Positions 1 through 10,588 are shown, counted from the first letter of the stretch. The stretch is DNA of 64,000 nt from Yamadazyma tenuis (GCF_029203305.1 NC_089463.1:186001-250000), one strand, 5' to 3'. Notes: generated by a model not told the origin, from the sequence alone. Numbers and translations are program-made.

Positions 1-1
1 G

Positions 2-271
2 TCTACGCATCTTCGCAATTTCAACACCCTATACGCTCTGAACAATAAGGCCAAGGAACGATTTCTCTCGCAGAAAATATTTTCGGCCGTTCACAATAAA
101 ACAAAGGAAGCCCCTGAAGATGTCATGGCTCCCACATGCACCGCGGATGATCTAATCGCTTCGGGAATACAAGACTGGAAGCTACCGGTTCCTCCTGAAA
201 CGACAGTGCAGTGCCAATCTCGATCATTGGTGCAGGCTTATTGTGACGTGAGATTAGATCGAGTAATGTAA
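2..271 (+). CDS. C-terminal part of an unrecognised protein (5' truncated by the window edge)
   Basis: An open frame runs from base 2 to a TAA at 269-271, giving 89 residues with no stop, so it is probably the tail of a gene that starts outside the window. The residues look protein-like: a mixed basic helix-like stretch (RNFNTLYALNNKAKERF), then a Pro/Thr-rich tail with several cysteines. I do not recognise the family. An 89-codon open stretch can arise by chance at roughly the one-percent level, so the call is moderate. The next 1.6 kb has no gene, which fits a gene end here. Confidence 0.45.
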   Translation, partial: STHLRNFNTLYALNNKAKERFLSQKIFSAVHNKTKEAPEDVMAPTCTADDLIASGIQDWKLPVPPETTVQCQSRSLVQAYCDVRLDRVM

Positions 272-1852
272 AGACACACGGGTTAAGGGCTGGAGAACCA
301 GCGACAGCAGAACAATTCGCCAGGGTTCATATACTGTACTGCACTGGTGGGTGTATCAGGTTACATTTCACCTGTGCCAACTCACCTCGGATATATGACA
401 GAGTCAACAATAATCATCATGCCGTTCCGCACCGCTGCACCTCGGCTGTTATTATCGCGCTAACTTGCCGCTGGCCGCTCACCTCGTATGCAAGCACCTG
501 AAATACGAGGGGGGGTGTTTGGAACTGGTCTCAACAATATCCCACATACGAGATCCGACCGTCCAGTCCCCCTTCCGTCAACTAGTACCTGAAGGACCTA
601 CCACCACCTTTCTAGCCCTACCACCGGCTTCCGCAGGTGTCCTTACCAGACACCCCCGTATCATCAGGTACCAATGGTGCGGTCACGTGGCTCCCCCTGG
701 CCACCCCCTTATTACTCCCTGGATGCCCACTACCCAACCGTCTCTGACCTTGGTAGTTTTTTCGTAATGGCCCAGACAATTCTCTTAGTGCTCGTCGCCA
801 CCCACGTTCGTCAGCCCGCACCGCCTTTCGTGTCCTTCCCCATCGTACGAAACCTTAACTCTCAAATACGACATACAACTTTATTTGTGTCGGCAATTTG
901 GAACTGTAATCAGCCCATCCTTACGGACGTACTTGTTTCTCTATCTTGGCATCAGGTAATCTACCATGCTGGCGAATAATGTTTAAATGCTCACGAATAT
1001 TGTTTAAGGTTTAAGTACGTCACATGAGGTGCAAGGGTTGTGAAGGTACCAACACAAACCATTTAATCCAGCACAGCGCCTGTCCATAGCCACAGGGTTC
1101 CAACCCCAACCACCCGAGTGGATTGACCAGTGAGGCAAACGTCTTGCAAAGAAAACGATGTTGTATAGCATCGCACTTTCCCCCCTGCATTTGCGACATT
1201 CGACGCATATATTCGGACAGCTATTAATCCCGGTTGAAACAGCAGGTCGAGGGTTGGAGGTCCTAGAGACCCAAACACGCCTGTTTTTCGTATTCTCAAA
1301 ATTTCCCAGATTCCCTGCACCAACCCCCTAAAAATAACCATCGAATCCTCTTCTTCCCAACTCCTCCTCGTTTTGGTCGAATTTTTAAAATACGAAATTA
1401 TTTTTAAGGTACCATAAAGTTAAGTGAAAATGGTATTGGTTCAGTCAGTAGGGTCATCGGTGAGAAGAACCCCCAATTGCCTCAAGACCAATATCTCGAT
1501 AAATTCCTTATATTGTTTAAGGTGATCCCCGTTACTGGAATCCATCCCTTGGTATTGTTAAAACTCACTCGGTTTTTTGTGTCATGCCGTGTTATTTTTA
1601 AAAAAAACATTCTCTTTGTGAAAATTATTTTTATTGTGCTTGAGTTTTTATTGCGCAGAAAAAGTACCTTTCCCCTTCGTTCAGTTTTTTGCATTTTTTA
1701 ACTTGCCAGCTACTTGTTTTTCTTGATACGTGATCGTTACTTATCTTTCCAAACGGTCAGAGAATCACCCGTCCCAAAGCCCTTTATCGTCCAGATTCAT
1801 TGTCATCACCTCCCTGTTGTTCCTCCCGTGCTCCCCTTCCACCAGCCCCTAC
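272..1852. promoter_or_regulatory. long upstream region of the Zn2Cys6 regulator gene
   Basis: About 1.6 kb holds no convincing gene. It probably includes the 3' flank of the left-edge gene and a long promoter and leader for the regulator at 1853. It contains six copies of the hexamer TCGTAT on either strand (484-489, 503-508, 546-551, 866-871, 1288-1293, 1390-1395). Two of these form an 8-bp inverted repeat, CCTCGTAT at 482-489 and ATACGAGG at 503-510. A 14-bp direct repeat, ATATTGTTTAAGGT, sits at 997-1010 and 1510-1523. Long regulatory 5' regions are common for yeast transcription-factor genes. The role of these motifs is inference. Confidence 0.4.
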
Positions 1853-3127
1853 ATGAACTCCAAGCTGTATGACAACTCGGACGATAAGTCCTTTAAAAAG
1901 GCACTCCAATCGGCTTCTAACCCCCAACTCCTGCTATCCAATAAGAAGAGAAACACCAGAAGAAAACATCGAAATTCCCACCTCGGCTGTGGTACTTGTA
2001 AGAAGAGGCGAATCAAGTGTGACGAGAATTTACCATCTTGTTTGAATTGTTTAAAGGGTAAACTTCATTGTGCATATTTGAATCTTGATCCCAACGCCAG
2101 AAATGCCCTAAGAATGGCCCAGTATAACCAGAATTTGCGGCACGAAAAGTTGAGTGACGACGATTCCGATCCCAACTCCAACACGAATTTAGCCGCCGGG
2201 GATTTCAAACGTGAAGACGTTGCCAACCCTCAACTCCCCCAGATCCCACCGGTGGCACCAATGTCCGTGCCGTTGCTGGTACCGCAGGCGGGGTCGGCGT
2301 CCTCCTCCTCCGCTAACCCCCACCACCATTTAGCCATAGGCAACCATCTTCTGAGCCTCATTCCTCCCATTTCCTCCGTATTACCGTCCGGCTCCGGTGC
2401 CCAGTCCACTAGTCAGGCGTCATCTCTGTCGCCCAGCTCAGACGTAGCCACACCCTCTTCTTCACTGGCTCAGGATAAACGGTTCAATACGTTGGCTCCC
2501 AATACCGATAGTCTGACCTCAGCTACTAGCTCTGCGTCGCTGGCCCCGAAACTGCTTTCTGATTCCACTACTGCCAGTGCCAACGGCGGGGGTTCTGGTA
2601 CCGTCACTAGAAACAATGACTCGGCCTCCACTCCTAATCCAAATGCCACCATCATCCAGACCCCCTACGGGTCCCTCGTTCAGGTGCAAACCTACCCAGT
2701 CTCCAATGTCGTGTACTCAAACATGGGCGTGCCCATGCAAGTTCAAACCATGCCCCAGGTGGTGCAAATGCCACTCCCGCTTCTCCAGAACCAACTCCAG
2801 TTAAATGGCGTGCAACAGGTACAGAACGTTCCGGGAGTCCAACAGAATGGCACCCAAATCCCCTTGGTGTTGAACCAACAACAGGTGGTGGTGGCCCAAG
2901 CACAGGCCCAGGCCCAGGCCCAGGCCATGCAACAGGCCCAAGTCATACAACAAGTCCAGGCGCAGGTGATGCAACAGGCTCACGCCCAGGTGATGCAACA
3001 GCAGGCCCACGCGCAAGTGATGCAACAGCAGGCCCAGGCGCAAGTGATGCAACAGCAGGCCCAAGTCCAGGCTATGCAAGTGGCCCATGCTCAGGCCAAT
3101 GCGGCGCATGCACATGCACATGCCCAT

Positions 3128-3194
<67 letters not shown>

Positions 3195-3670
3195 TACAGG
3201 CTCAGGCTCAAGCTCAAACACAACTTATTTTGCCCCAACCCCAAACAAAGAGCCCTCCATCATCACTTCAGTTGCCTCTTGCTCCAATCTCCCAGCAGCC
3301 ACCACCTACAATTCCTGGCTTATCCGATAAGTCGAGTGACAATAGCACCCACAATACTCCACCGCATAGATTGGCTCCATTAAGCACAAACTATATGGGG
3401 AGCTCCGCTCCTTCCATGCATATCACCACCTCCAATCCCATATCTATGGGCCCTGGAGAAGGCTCCATTGCTCTTGCTAAAGACTCATCGAATTCGTCGA
3501 AGACGTTTGGCTCGAGCCCCAATATATCTCATTCTCACTCGGCTTCGAATTTGACGGCTATAAAAGACATTAGAATCAAAAGTGAATCTCCAGAAGAAAA
3601 GAAACCCATTAAACTCCCTCCTATACAGTCAGAAGATAATGTTCCCACCATCTCCAAACTACTTTCATGA
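1853..3670 (+). CDS. Zn(2)-Cys(6) binuclear cluster transcription factor with a long Gln/Ala tract
   Basis: This is a 605-residue nuclear regulator. An N-terminal basic stretch precedes a complete zinc cluster at C46, C49, C56, C63, C66 and C73 (spacing 2-6-6-2-6), including [11 protein letters not shown]. The rest is low complexity: Ser/Pro-rich, then a Gln/Ala tract at about residues 350-455 made of QA dipeptides and longer [13 protein letters not shown] repeats, then a Ser-rich tail. No fungal-specific middle domain is visible. I placed the start at the ATG at 1853, not 1730, because the 41 residues between look like leader sequence rather than conserved protein. Several CTG codons lie inside Ser runs and would be serine in a CUG-Ser yeast. 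The finger is loosely like sterol-type regulators, but I cannot assign an orthologue. Confidence 0.85.
2896..3219 (+). repeat. Gln/Ala-coding tandem repeats, including an 11-unit GCTCAG array
   Basis: Inside the regulator gene, a hexamer (GCTCAG) is repeated 11 times without change at 3128-3193. It is flanked by imperfect copies of GCCCAG and of a unit of about 27-30 bp containing CAAGTGATGCAACAG. All encode QA-rich protein. The near-identical hexamers suggest recent slippage, so the length may differ between strains. Confidence 0.9.
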
Positions 3671-4473
3671 ACTATCGGCATCTATTATGACAAAACATCA
3701 ACTACATGAGTTAGAATTAACCATTTCCCTCATTTGTATTATATTGTAAAACACTTTGTATTATCTGAATAGAAATATGCATCCCCATCTTCGATAATTT
3801 TAGGCCCGTTTGTACTTTGTATGTCCGATTAATTTCTTCTCGTATTTTAGAGGGGAACTCTCATCAACTGTAAGGTACCGAATTTCGCAGTTTTGGCGAT
3901 GCAATATTTATATTTTGGCTGCAAATGGTCGAACCAATTGATGGTTGTAGCTTACACACACAACAACTAAGTAGCTATAATGACCATTAGAGGTGTGTTG
4001 GTGGTTTCAAGGAGGCGCAATATCGGGTAACTTATGGTGGTCATCGTCGTATTTTTACGAGTTTAGTTGAAGATGATATTTCTCTTGCATGAGAAATGGC
4101 ATTAACAGGAAATTATACCCTACAGTTTAAGTAGATAGCATGGTGATCATCAAAGACACAGTAATGTTTTGGGAGTGTATGCTCGTACATATACTGCAGT
4201 ATACGAGTCTTAGTCGATATTTGTACTATCTACGAACATTAATGACGGTTTTTCTGTGTATTAAAATGGACACCAACGAGTTATGCCGAAAATAGAGTGC
4301 TTAAAATACAAAACTCCCTCCGTGATACCTGTATTTTCTCCCGGATGTATCCCCCTGTCCACGTTATTCTACGGTGTTTTTTGTGGACTTATATCATCAC
4401 TCGGCTGCCTTCTATCCATCATCTTGTATTCGTCGTTTATTGTCATACAAATCGCTTCCTATGGTTGCTACTA
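3671..4473. other. intergenic region between convergent genes
   Basis: About 800 bp with no credible gene separates the ends of the zinc-cluster regulator and TMA22. It contains TCGTAT hexamers at 3840-3845 and 4047-4052 and a TATACGA heptamer at 4200-4206. A 14-bp perfect palindrome, TATACTGCAGTATA, lies at about 4188-4201 between CTCGTA and TACGAG. It presumably holds both 3' untranslated regions. Confidence 0.5.
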
Positions 4474-5061
4474 CTACTTTTTCTTGGTTTTCTTCTCCTC
4501 GATTTGCTCCACCTTCTTCTTGATCTTCTTGTCATCGATTTGTTCCACCTTCACTTCGTCCAACCCTTTTTCTTGCAATAATTTTTCAATGAATTCCTTG
4601 GCCTCTTCGCTCAAATCACCCTGAACCAAAATTTCTTCCTTCTTATCAGCTGTCTTAGTAATGGAACATCCAGTGGCAAACTTTGAGCTCAATTGTTTGG
4701 ATAATTTTTTTAACTCGATATCAAAAACTTCCAATCCCGAGATGGAGATGATGTGCTTGCGCTTATTACGCTCGATTCTCTTGATGGTAACCTTGGATGA
4801 TAACTTCTTAGCCAACTCTCTTTCTATTCTAGCTTCTTCCTTTTGTTGTTTTTTGGCCAAATCTTGGGTGATAGCCGCTTCTTTTTCGATACTTAAGGTG
4901 GAAGTAGCATTGGCCAATGCTTCTTCACTGTACAACTTGTTGAACAAATCGGAGTGATTGGCTTGCAACCATTCCTTGCATCGGTTGAAACTCAAGCCAA
5001 ACTCACAGTACTCAGGTGGGAACGTACATACGTCACAATATAATACTTGTTTGGCTTCCAT
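4474..5061 (-). CDS. TMA22: translation machinery-associated protein 22 (DENR homologue, SUI1 domain)
   Basis: TMA22 binds the small ribosomal subunit, with partner Tma20/MCT-1, and helps recycle 40S subunits after termination. The 195-residue protein has the N-terminal cysteine module (YCDVCTFPPEYCEF), a charged coiled middle and a C-terminal SUI1/eIF1-like domain (VTIKRIERNKRKHIISISGL) ending in a Lys-rich tail. The frame extends 13 codons upstream, but the family starts at MEAKQVLYCDVC, so I use the ATG at 5061. Only 58 bp separates this start from the stop of YPP1 upstream, so its promoter must be very short or lie within YPP1. Confidence 0.92.
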   Translation of the reverse strand: MEAKQVLYCDVCTFPPEYCEFGLSFNRCKEWLQANHSDLFNKLYSEEALANATSTLSIEKEAAITQDLAKKQQKEEARIERELAKKLSSKVTIKRIERNKRKHIISISGLEVFDIELKKLSKQLSSKFATGCSITKTADKKEEILVQGDLSEEAKEFIEKLLQEKGLDEVKVEQIDDKKIKKKVEQIEEKKTKKK

Positions 5062-5119
5062 ATTATTTGTACGGATGTAAGGCTTTATATATATATACAA
5101 TTTTTGTTGTTCTCATTTC

Positions 5120-7780
5120 TCATGAAAAATTATCGTCGCAGCTGAAAAAACTTCTGACTGGCCGCAAATTCTCGAGTTCGATACACTTCTTCAAACACTT
5201 GTTCAATAAGATCTTGTCATCAATTTTTTCGTAGATCAAGCTCAAGAAATACCATACCTCTACACAGTTGTAGCCAATAGGCCAACAATTAAGAAAATTC
5301 TCCAAGTAATTTTTCAATCTGATGATTCCTCCATTCATGTCTTTGGCAGAAATGAACAAGGAGGATTCAGTAGAGTCGTCAAGTAAGAATAACTTACACA
5401 ATCCTAACAAGTTTTCCAAGTAGCTGGTCTTGTCAAACCCGTTGAATTCCTCCAACTTTTCAAGCGATTTCTCGAACTCTTGTAATGATAAGAATTTTTG
5501 GTGTTGGGATGTCAAGTATCCCAAAGCAATGTATGTCTTGACATTTGGCTTGTGTATGTTTTCACTTTCGATGATGCATAACTCACTCTCTTCATACATA
5601 CCAATTTTGAAGTAGATTTTCGATGACCACAACCATATATCATGTAATATTTGTTTAGCTTCATCGTCAATAGTGTCTTTATGCAAAGGTTTTAATTCTT
5701 GTTTAACATTGCTAATCTTGCTGATTTTTTTAATGGTGTTTTTAGCATTCTGTTTCTTGGTTGTATGTATCACCGGGTCCTTGATGTATTTGGGGTCGAT
5801 GAAGCTTGGCCTGTGACTCCACTTTGAGTCGATAAGATAGTTCTTAGATCCGCTCGAGATTTGCTCTTCGTACTTGACGTTGAATAGTTCGTAAAACAAG
5901 ATGAACACTTCGCTCAAATACTCCATGATATATGAGGTGCCGTACAATCTTTCCCATATTGCCAATTGGGTCAATTTCAATTGAAGAATTTCAGATTTTA
6001 TGAAAATTGGGATTTCTACCTCATCATTCTTGCACTTGATTATATAGATACCAGCAATGTTCAAGGAGTTGTTGATGAACTTCTCCAGCTCCTTGAGCGA
6101 GTTGATCGAGGTCACCAATGACAACAAATTCCATGTCTTGAAAGACTCGGGAAACTTTTTCAATATGAACTTACATAACTTCAAACTGCTGGTAATCTCA
6201 TTGAAGTAACTCAAGGTCAATGCATAGCTGAATAAGTAGTTGGAGTTCCCGGTAGAATTGACAATTAAACTGTTTTTGTAGTACAACAACAACTTCTTCT
6301 GGTATGAATAGCCAATTTCCTGACTTGGGGTTTCAAATGCAAGCAAATAGTAGTAGAAATATCCGAGTGAGAACCAACTAGAGCTTATCAACTCAATGAA
6401 CCGGCTTTTGTCGTCCAACAACACGTTCGTATTGTACTTGTTGTACAAGAAAGACAAACGATTACCTTCGAATCTCTGTGAGTGTTCATCCTCATCGTAA
6501 CTCAAGTTGCAATCACGCTTCAAGACAGACAAATACCCTAAAAGCCTTTCACTGAATGTGAACAACTCGGCCACAACCTTCTTGGAGGTGTTATGCTTGA
6601 AATGATTTGCCTTGATGGAGTTCAACGGATTGAATCTCGTCAAACACAATGAATAAAGTCCTACAATCGACAAAAGATCGTGAATATGACCGTTGTTGAC
6701 TTCCTGTTCTTTGTCGACGTAGTTCATAAACGTCTTAAGCGCTGCCAATGCCTCATCATATTCACCCAAGTCAATCAACACCTTTATCAACTGCATCAAT
6801 ACAAGCTGACTTTGGTAGGTACGTTCGGTTAAGCTCACCAAGTACTTCTTACTAGTCTTTAAGTTGATCAACAGTTTGTGTTTTTTACCTATGGTGGAGT
6901 AGAAGTTACTCACAAAGTCTTCGATTTCTTCGTTGTTCTCATCAGCATTGGGGAAGATCTTTTTGTCACTTTTGAGCTCATTGAGGATCAATTGGTTCAA
7001 GTAGTGGGAGTACTCGACCCTGAAATCCTTGTCAATAACCTTGTTGATGTTGATGTCAAACTTGTAGTTCATCAAGAAGTTACAGTACCTAATGAATGAA
7101 TTTGTGTTTGCCTTGAATTTCAAAGCACTGACATCCAGAAACGTCAACTGTCGTTCTCCGTGGTTGTTGATGGTTAAACTCAAGTATTTGAACATGATCT
7201 CCAACCAGTGATTGGCGGCAACGTTTGTGTTGTTGAAAGGCCTCTCTTTGTAAAACAAATACTCAATCCACAACTGATAACTGTTAGATTTCGGGCCATG
7301 ATTCACGATCCCAATCAACACATTGAACCGACAAATCAAATAATTGAGGAAATCATTCTGGTTGGACGTCAACTTCAGAGAATGGTAGTGGGAGTTGTTA
7401 ACCGAAATGGAGTTCAATACTTCATACATCAAATCAGTTTGGGAGTTGAGATAGTACAAATGTCCTAATAAAATTGAACAATATAACTTATCTTGGTACT
7501 CCTTATTTATGTGGTTGTAGTTGTTTGTGATCAGCTCGGTATACCCAATCAATTGGGTCAACTTTTCCTGGCAGTTCACGTTATCTTTGTGTTTACAAAC
7601 ATTGGCTGGCACCAACTCGTTGCCGTCAAACTCGTTTTGAATCAATAACTGCAATTGGTAGTCGATGAAAACCAACTGCAGAAGAAAGTCTTGACTATCT
7701 TGAAAGTCCAACACATTCTTGGGGAAACATCCCAAGTTCAATGTCTTCAAAATACTATCATTTGCAGATTCAATCAACAT
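5120..7780 (-). CDS. YPP1: Ypp1-like cargo-transport protein (TTC7 family)
   Basis: An 886-residue, largely helical protein with spaced TPR-like segments and no signal peptide or membrane segment. Its length and the C-terminal pattern (LNKCLKKCIELENLRPVRSF) fit Ypp1, known in yeast as the bridge that holds the PI 4-kinase Stt4 to Efr3 at plasma-membrane patches, with a role in endocytosis. I recognise it from overall layout and the C-terminal motif rather than from a catalytic signature, so the name is probable. It lies directly upstream of TMA22 on the same strand. Confidence 0.72.
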   Translation of the reverse strand: MLIESANDSILKTLNLGCFPKNVLDFQDSQDFLLQLVFIDYQLQLLIQNEFDGNELVPANVCKHKDNVNCQEKLTQLIGYTELITNNYNHINKEYQDKLYCSILLGHLYYLNSQTDLMYEVLNSISVNNSHYHSLKLTSNQNDFLNYLICRFNVLIGIVNHGPKSNSYQLWIEYLFYKERPFNNTNVAANHWLEIMFKYLSLTINNHGERQLTFLDVSALKFKANTNSFIRYCNFLMNYKFDININKVIDKDFRVEYSHYLNQLILNELKSDKKIFPNADENNEEIEDFVSNFYSTIGKKHKLLINLKTSKKYLVSLTERTYQSQLVLMQLIKVLIDLGEYDEALAALKTFMNYVDKEQEVNNGHIHDLLSIVGLYSLCLTRFNPLNSIKANHFKHNTSKKVVAELFTFSERLLGYLSVLKRDCNLSYDEDEHSQRFEGNRLSFLYNKYNTNVLLDDKSRFIELISSSWFSLGYFYYYLLAFETPSQEIGYSYQKKLLLYYKNSLIVNSTGNSNYLFSYALTLSYFNEITSSLKLCKFILKKFPESFKTWNLLSLVTSINSLKELEKFINNSLNIAGIYIIKCKNDEVEIPIFIKSEILQLKLTQLAIWERLYGTSYIMEYLSEVFILFYELFNVKYEEQISSGSKNYLIDSKWSHRPSFIDPKYIKDPVIHTTKKQNAKNTIKKISKISNVKQELKPLHKDTIDDEAKQILHDIWLWSSKIYFKIGMYEESELCIIESENIHKPNVKTYIALGYLTSQHQKFLSLQEFEKSLEKLEEFNGFDKTSYLENLLGLCKLFLLDDSTESSLFISAKDMNGGIIRLKNYLENFLNCWPIGYNCVEVWYFLSLIYEKIDDKILLNKCLKKCIELENLRPVRSFFSCDDNFS

Positions 7781-7879
7781 GGTTTCGACAACTGTTTGTG
7801 AGATAATTTTTCGATGCTTGAGAATTCCCCAATATTGATCTTCGTGTGATTTTAAATCTGCGAGCGTGTGTATTTTTCG

Positions 7880-10510
7880 TTAGCATCTTTCGAATATCCT
7901 ATATAAGCCCGGTAAGTCGGCTATTTGCGTTATGTTTGCCGACAACGAGCTTGGGGCTTTGAAATGGGTTCTTAGAAGGGGAAAAATCGTTTCGGAGAGA
8001 AATTTATTTGTTTCTGCTCTTGTTGACTCGTCTGAGTCTTCTTCCTCCACTATCTCAGGCAAATATAGTAAAGAAATTTGTTTCATGATTCCTTGGAGAC
8101 ACTTTTGCTCGTCTTCGTAGTTGATTTTTGTTGCAAGCTTATACAAGAAAAAAGGAAGCTTGTTTAAACAGGGCATAATATCTTTGACAAGCATTGGTAG
8201 TGAAACAATGTAATGCTTGTTGTCAGTCTTCTCGAAATTCATCAGAAAATACTCTCCAAACATGTCTTTCATGTTGAAAATTTCTTGTATCATGCTCTGA
8301 GCATCTTGAAGTGGGATAGTGGTATCAAGTTCGTGGAGACTTTGGAGCTGTTCTTCTAAACAAACCGGTTCTGAAAGTTCGACTATACCATAATTGCAAA
8401 ACTCACTTAATGCTACTTGGTAATAAAATTCGAAAAGTAACGCGGAGTAGTCACAAAGATAGAGCCTCACATCGTGTTGGAAGCAGCAGAGTCGTTTGTA
8501 TTCGTCGACAAGCCCAATATATGAACTTTTGCTTATAATGTTTGTGAGTTCGATATTTGTAGACTCTGTTACCGATGTTCTCAACTCAATTACACTGTCC
8601 AAAGTCTGCAGAACTCGTTTCCGGCCGGTTACCACCATTGTGTCCGGGAAGGTGATCCTTTCTATTTCTAAGTGTATGTCCGAGTCATCTGAAGACGCAC
8701 TTTTTGTATCAGCAAGTCGAGTTTCATCGTCTGATTCACTGGTTGGTAATGAGGGGGCTCTAGTAGCTGAATTGATAAATTTATCTCTGAGTTGTTTTCT
8801 TGAGGTGAAGGTTTCATCGATACTTAGGTCCTCAACTGGACTGGCAGTGTGGGAATTCTCGCCTGTCTCCTGTTCTGGAGGAGCTATAGATCCTTCGTCA
8901 GGCAGTACTTCTTCAATATCTTTGTAGTCAACAACTAACACTGCTGCAGGTGACTGATCGATATCTTTGTCCTTTTCTAATTGAGATTCAGAATCAAATA
9001 CTTCTTGTAACTGCACTTCTTCTAACTGCGCTTCCTCTAACTGCACTTCTTCTAAATGCGCTTCCTCTAACTGCACTTCAGAATCAACTGTGTCGTGCTT
9101 CAAATTGGAATCATCATCTGACTTAGAAACCTCATCACAAACGGGATACAACGTCTCTGTTTGTATCTCTTCATTTGCTTCTTCCGTCACAAACAACTCA
9201 TTTGAGCCATGCTCCAGAGATCGTAAACCCTGCTTGGACACATTAGCAGACCCTGAATTTCGATGTGACAACAATTCATTCAAACGAGGCTGACTGACAT
9301 CCACTCTAACCAACTTATTCTCCTGTCTGTACTTTTTGGCCACCTGAGAATACTCGACCTCTTCCTGCCTTTCTCTCTTTGAGTTCAAATTCTGAGACTT
9401 AAAAGTCCGAGAAGTGTCAACGCTCGTGAGAAGCTTATGCACATTTGTCACTATCACCTCGATTATCTCCTCTTCATGCAAAAATCTCACTTCTCTTTTA
9501 GTGGGATGAATGTTCACATCAAGTATTTCAGGTTTCAACTCAAGACTTATATATACAAACGGTTGAAACCCTTTTGGTAAAAAGATCAGGTAGATCGAGT
9601 GAATAGCTCTTCGAAGAGGATCACACGACACAAGTCTCTGGTTAATGAAAAATATAGACTGCATCTTCTTTCTGTAGTTGAAATTACAGTTGGTGATTGC
9701 ACCTTTAACTTTAACCATTCCGAACTTGTCCAAATACTGGCCTTCAGTATCATCACCATTGACCTCAAGATCAAGTAACTGGTTCGAACACTCGGCTCCG
9801 TACACCATTCTTATTCTTTCTTTGAGAGGCATGCCGGGACGAGTCATCAAAGCATGTTGGAAATCCCCATGTTTCTTCAAGCTAAATCCAACACCATCGC
9901 TATTCACCGCATACTTCCCCACCACGTCCAATATCTTCAAGTACTCATCGTTGCGAGATCGTATGGAGCTCAATCTCGAAGGAAGATTGTAAAACAAGTC
10001 TTCCACTATAAGTTGAGTTCCCTCTTTCCCAGCAATGGCCTTAGGCTCTGTGTTAGTTCCTTTGAAGTTCTGTCCAGCTGGTTTCCCGTTGATATAGTAT
10101 GCCTTGTACGCGAGTGGGAAAGTACTGCTTTTGCTCCTGGTAATCACTGATAAACGCGAGATGTGGGATATCGATGCTAAAGCCTCACCTCTGAATCCAA
10201 AGGTTGCAATCGATTCCAAGTCCTCAAACTTGGCCAACTTCGACGTGGCAAACCGTTCACACAAAAGCCCCAAGTCTTCCTTCTCAATTCCGTCGCCATT
10301 ATCGGTGATTTGGAGAAGTTTCAACCCTCCATCTTTGACTAGGATATCGATCATGGTGGAATGGGCATCTATAGAATTCTCCACCAACTCCTTCAACGCG
10401 TTGGCTGGCTGGATTACAATTTCTCCTGCTGCTATCTTGTTCACAACCAACGGGTCAAGTTTTCTGATCTTGCCGGTGCCAATTGTATCTTCACTGGTCA
10501 TCGCAGACAT
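7880..10510 (-). CDS. MLH1: DNA mismatch repair protein Mlh1
   Basis: MLH1 is the MutL homologue that pairs with Pms1, Mlh2 or Mlh3 in mismatch repair and meiotic crossover formation. The N-terminal GHKL ATPase is complete: NKIAAGEIV, ELVENSIDA, ITDNGDGI, FATSKL and FGFRGEALASI. The protein ends in the fungal Mlh1 terminus FERC. At 876 residues it is about 100 longer than S. cerevisiae Mlh1, and the surplus is an acidic linker with five 15-bp repeats encoding V/A-Q-L-E-E units. The frame runs to 10537 only through a TTG; the first ATG is at 10510, with another at 10501. It is divergent from NSE4, 78 bp away. Confidence 0.96.
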   Translation of the reverse strand: MSAMTSEDTIGTGKIRKLDPLVVNKIAAGEIVIQPANALKELVENSIDAHSTMIDILVKDGGLKLLQITDNGDGIEKEDLGLLCERFATSKLAKFEDLESIATFGFRGEALASISHISRLSVITRSKSSTFPLAYKAYYINGKPAGQNFKGTNTEPKAIAGKEGTQLIVEDLFYNLPSRLSSIRSRNDEYLKILDVVGKYAVNSDGVGFSLKKHGDFQHALMTRPGMPLKERIRMVYGAECSNQLLDLEVNGDDTEGQYLDKFGMVKVKGAITNCNFNYRKKMQSIFFINQRLVSCDPLRRAIHSIYLIFLPKGFQPFVYISLELKPEILDVNIHPTKREVRFLHEEEIIEVIVTNVHKLLTSVDTSRTFKSQNLNSKRERQEEVEYSQVAKKYRQENKLVRVDVSQPRLNELLSHRNSGSANVSKQGLRSLEHGSNELFVTEEANEEIQTETLYPVCDEVSKSDDDSNLKHDTVDSEVQLEEAHLEEVQLEEAQLEEVQLQEVFDSESQLEKDKDIDQSPAAVLVVDYKDIEEVLPDEGSIAPPEQETGENSHTASPVEDLSIDETFTSRKQLRDKFINSATRAPSLPTSESDDETRLADTKSASSDDSDIHLEIERITFPDTMVVTGRKRVLQTLDSVIELRTSVTESTNIELTNIISKSSYIGLVDEYKRLCCFQHDVRLYLCDYSALLFEFYYQVALSEFCNYGIVELSEPVCLEEQLQSLHELDTTIPLQDAQSMIQEIFNMKDMFGEYFLMNFEKTDNKHYIVSLPMLVKDIMPCLNKLPFFLYKLATKINYEDEQKCLQGIMKQISLLYLPEIVEEEDSDESTRAETNKFLSETIFPLLRTHFKAPSSLSANITQIADLPGLYRIFERC
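9006..9080 (-). repeat. five 15-bp tandem units in the MLH1 linker
   Basis: Five units of 15 bp, of the type TCTAACTGCACTTCT on the + strand, lie at 9006-9020, 9021-9035, 9036-9050, 9051-9065 and 9066-9080. They encode repeated acidic pentapeptides in the disordered linker of Mlh1. Frame is kept, so copy number could vary without breaking the gene. Confidence 0.85.
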
Positions 10511-10588
10511 GGTAGCGTAAATCAAAAAGACGCGCAATCCGTGTGTAAATTTCTACCGCACAGTTATCATTCGAATCATTGGAAGGTT
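10511..10588. promoter_or_regulatory. shared MLH1/NSE4 promoter with an MCB-like element
   Basis: Only 78 bp separates the two divergent start codons. It contains ACGCGC at 10530-10535, whose CGCG core resembles the MluI cell-cycle box that drives G1/S expression in yeasts. The regulatory role is inference from motif and gene function. Confidence 0.4.

Noticed and set aside
2801..3244. 147-codon minus-strand frame rich in Leu/Ser opposite the zinc-cluster gene
   Set aside because: It is the mirror of the GCTCAG repeat; composition is explained by the repeat and no domain is present.
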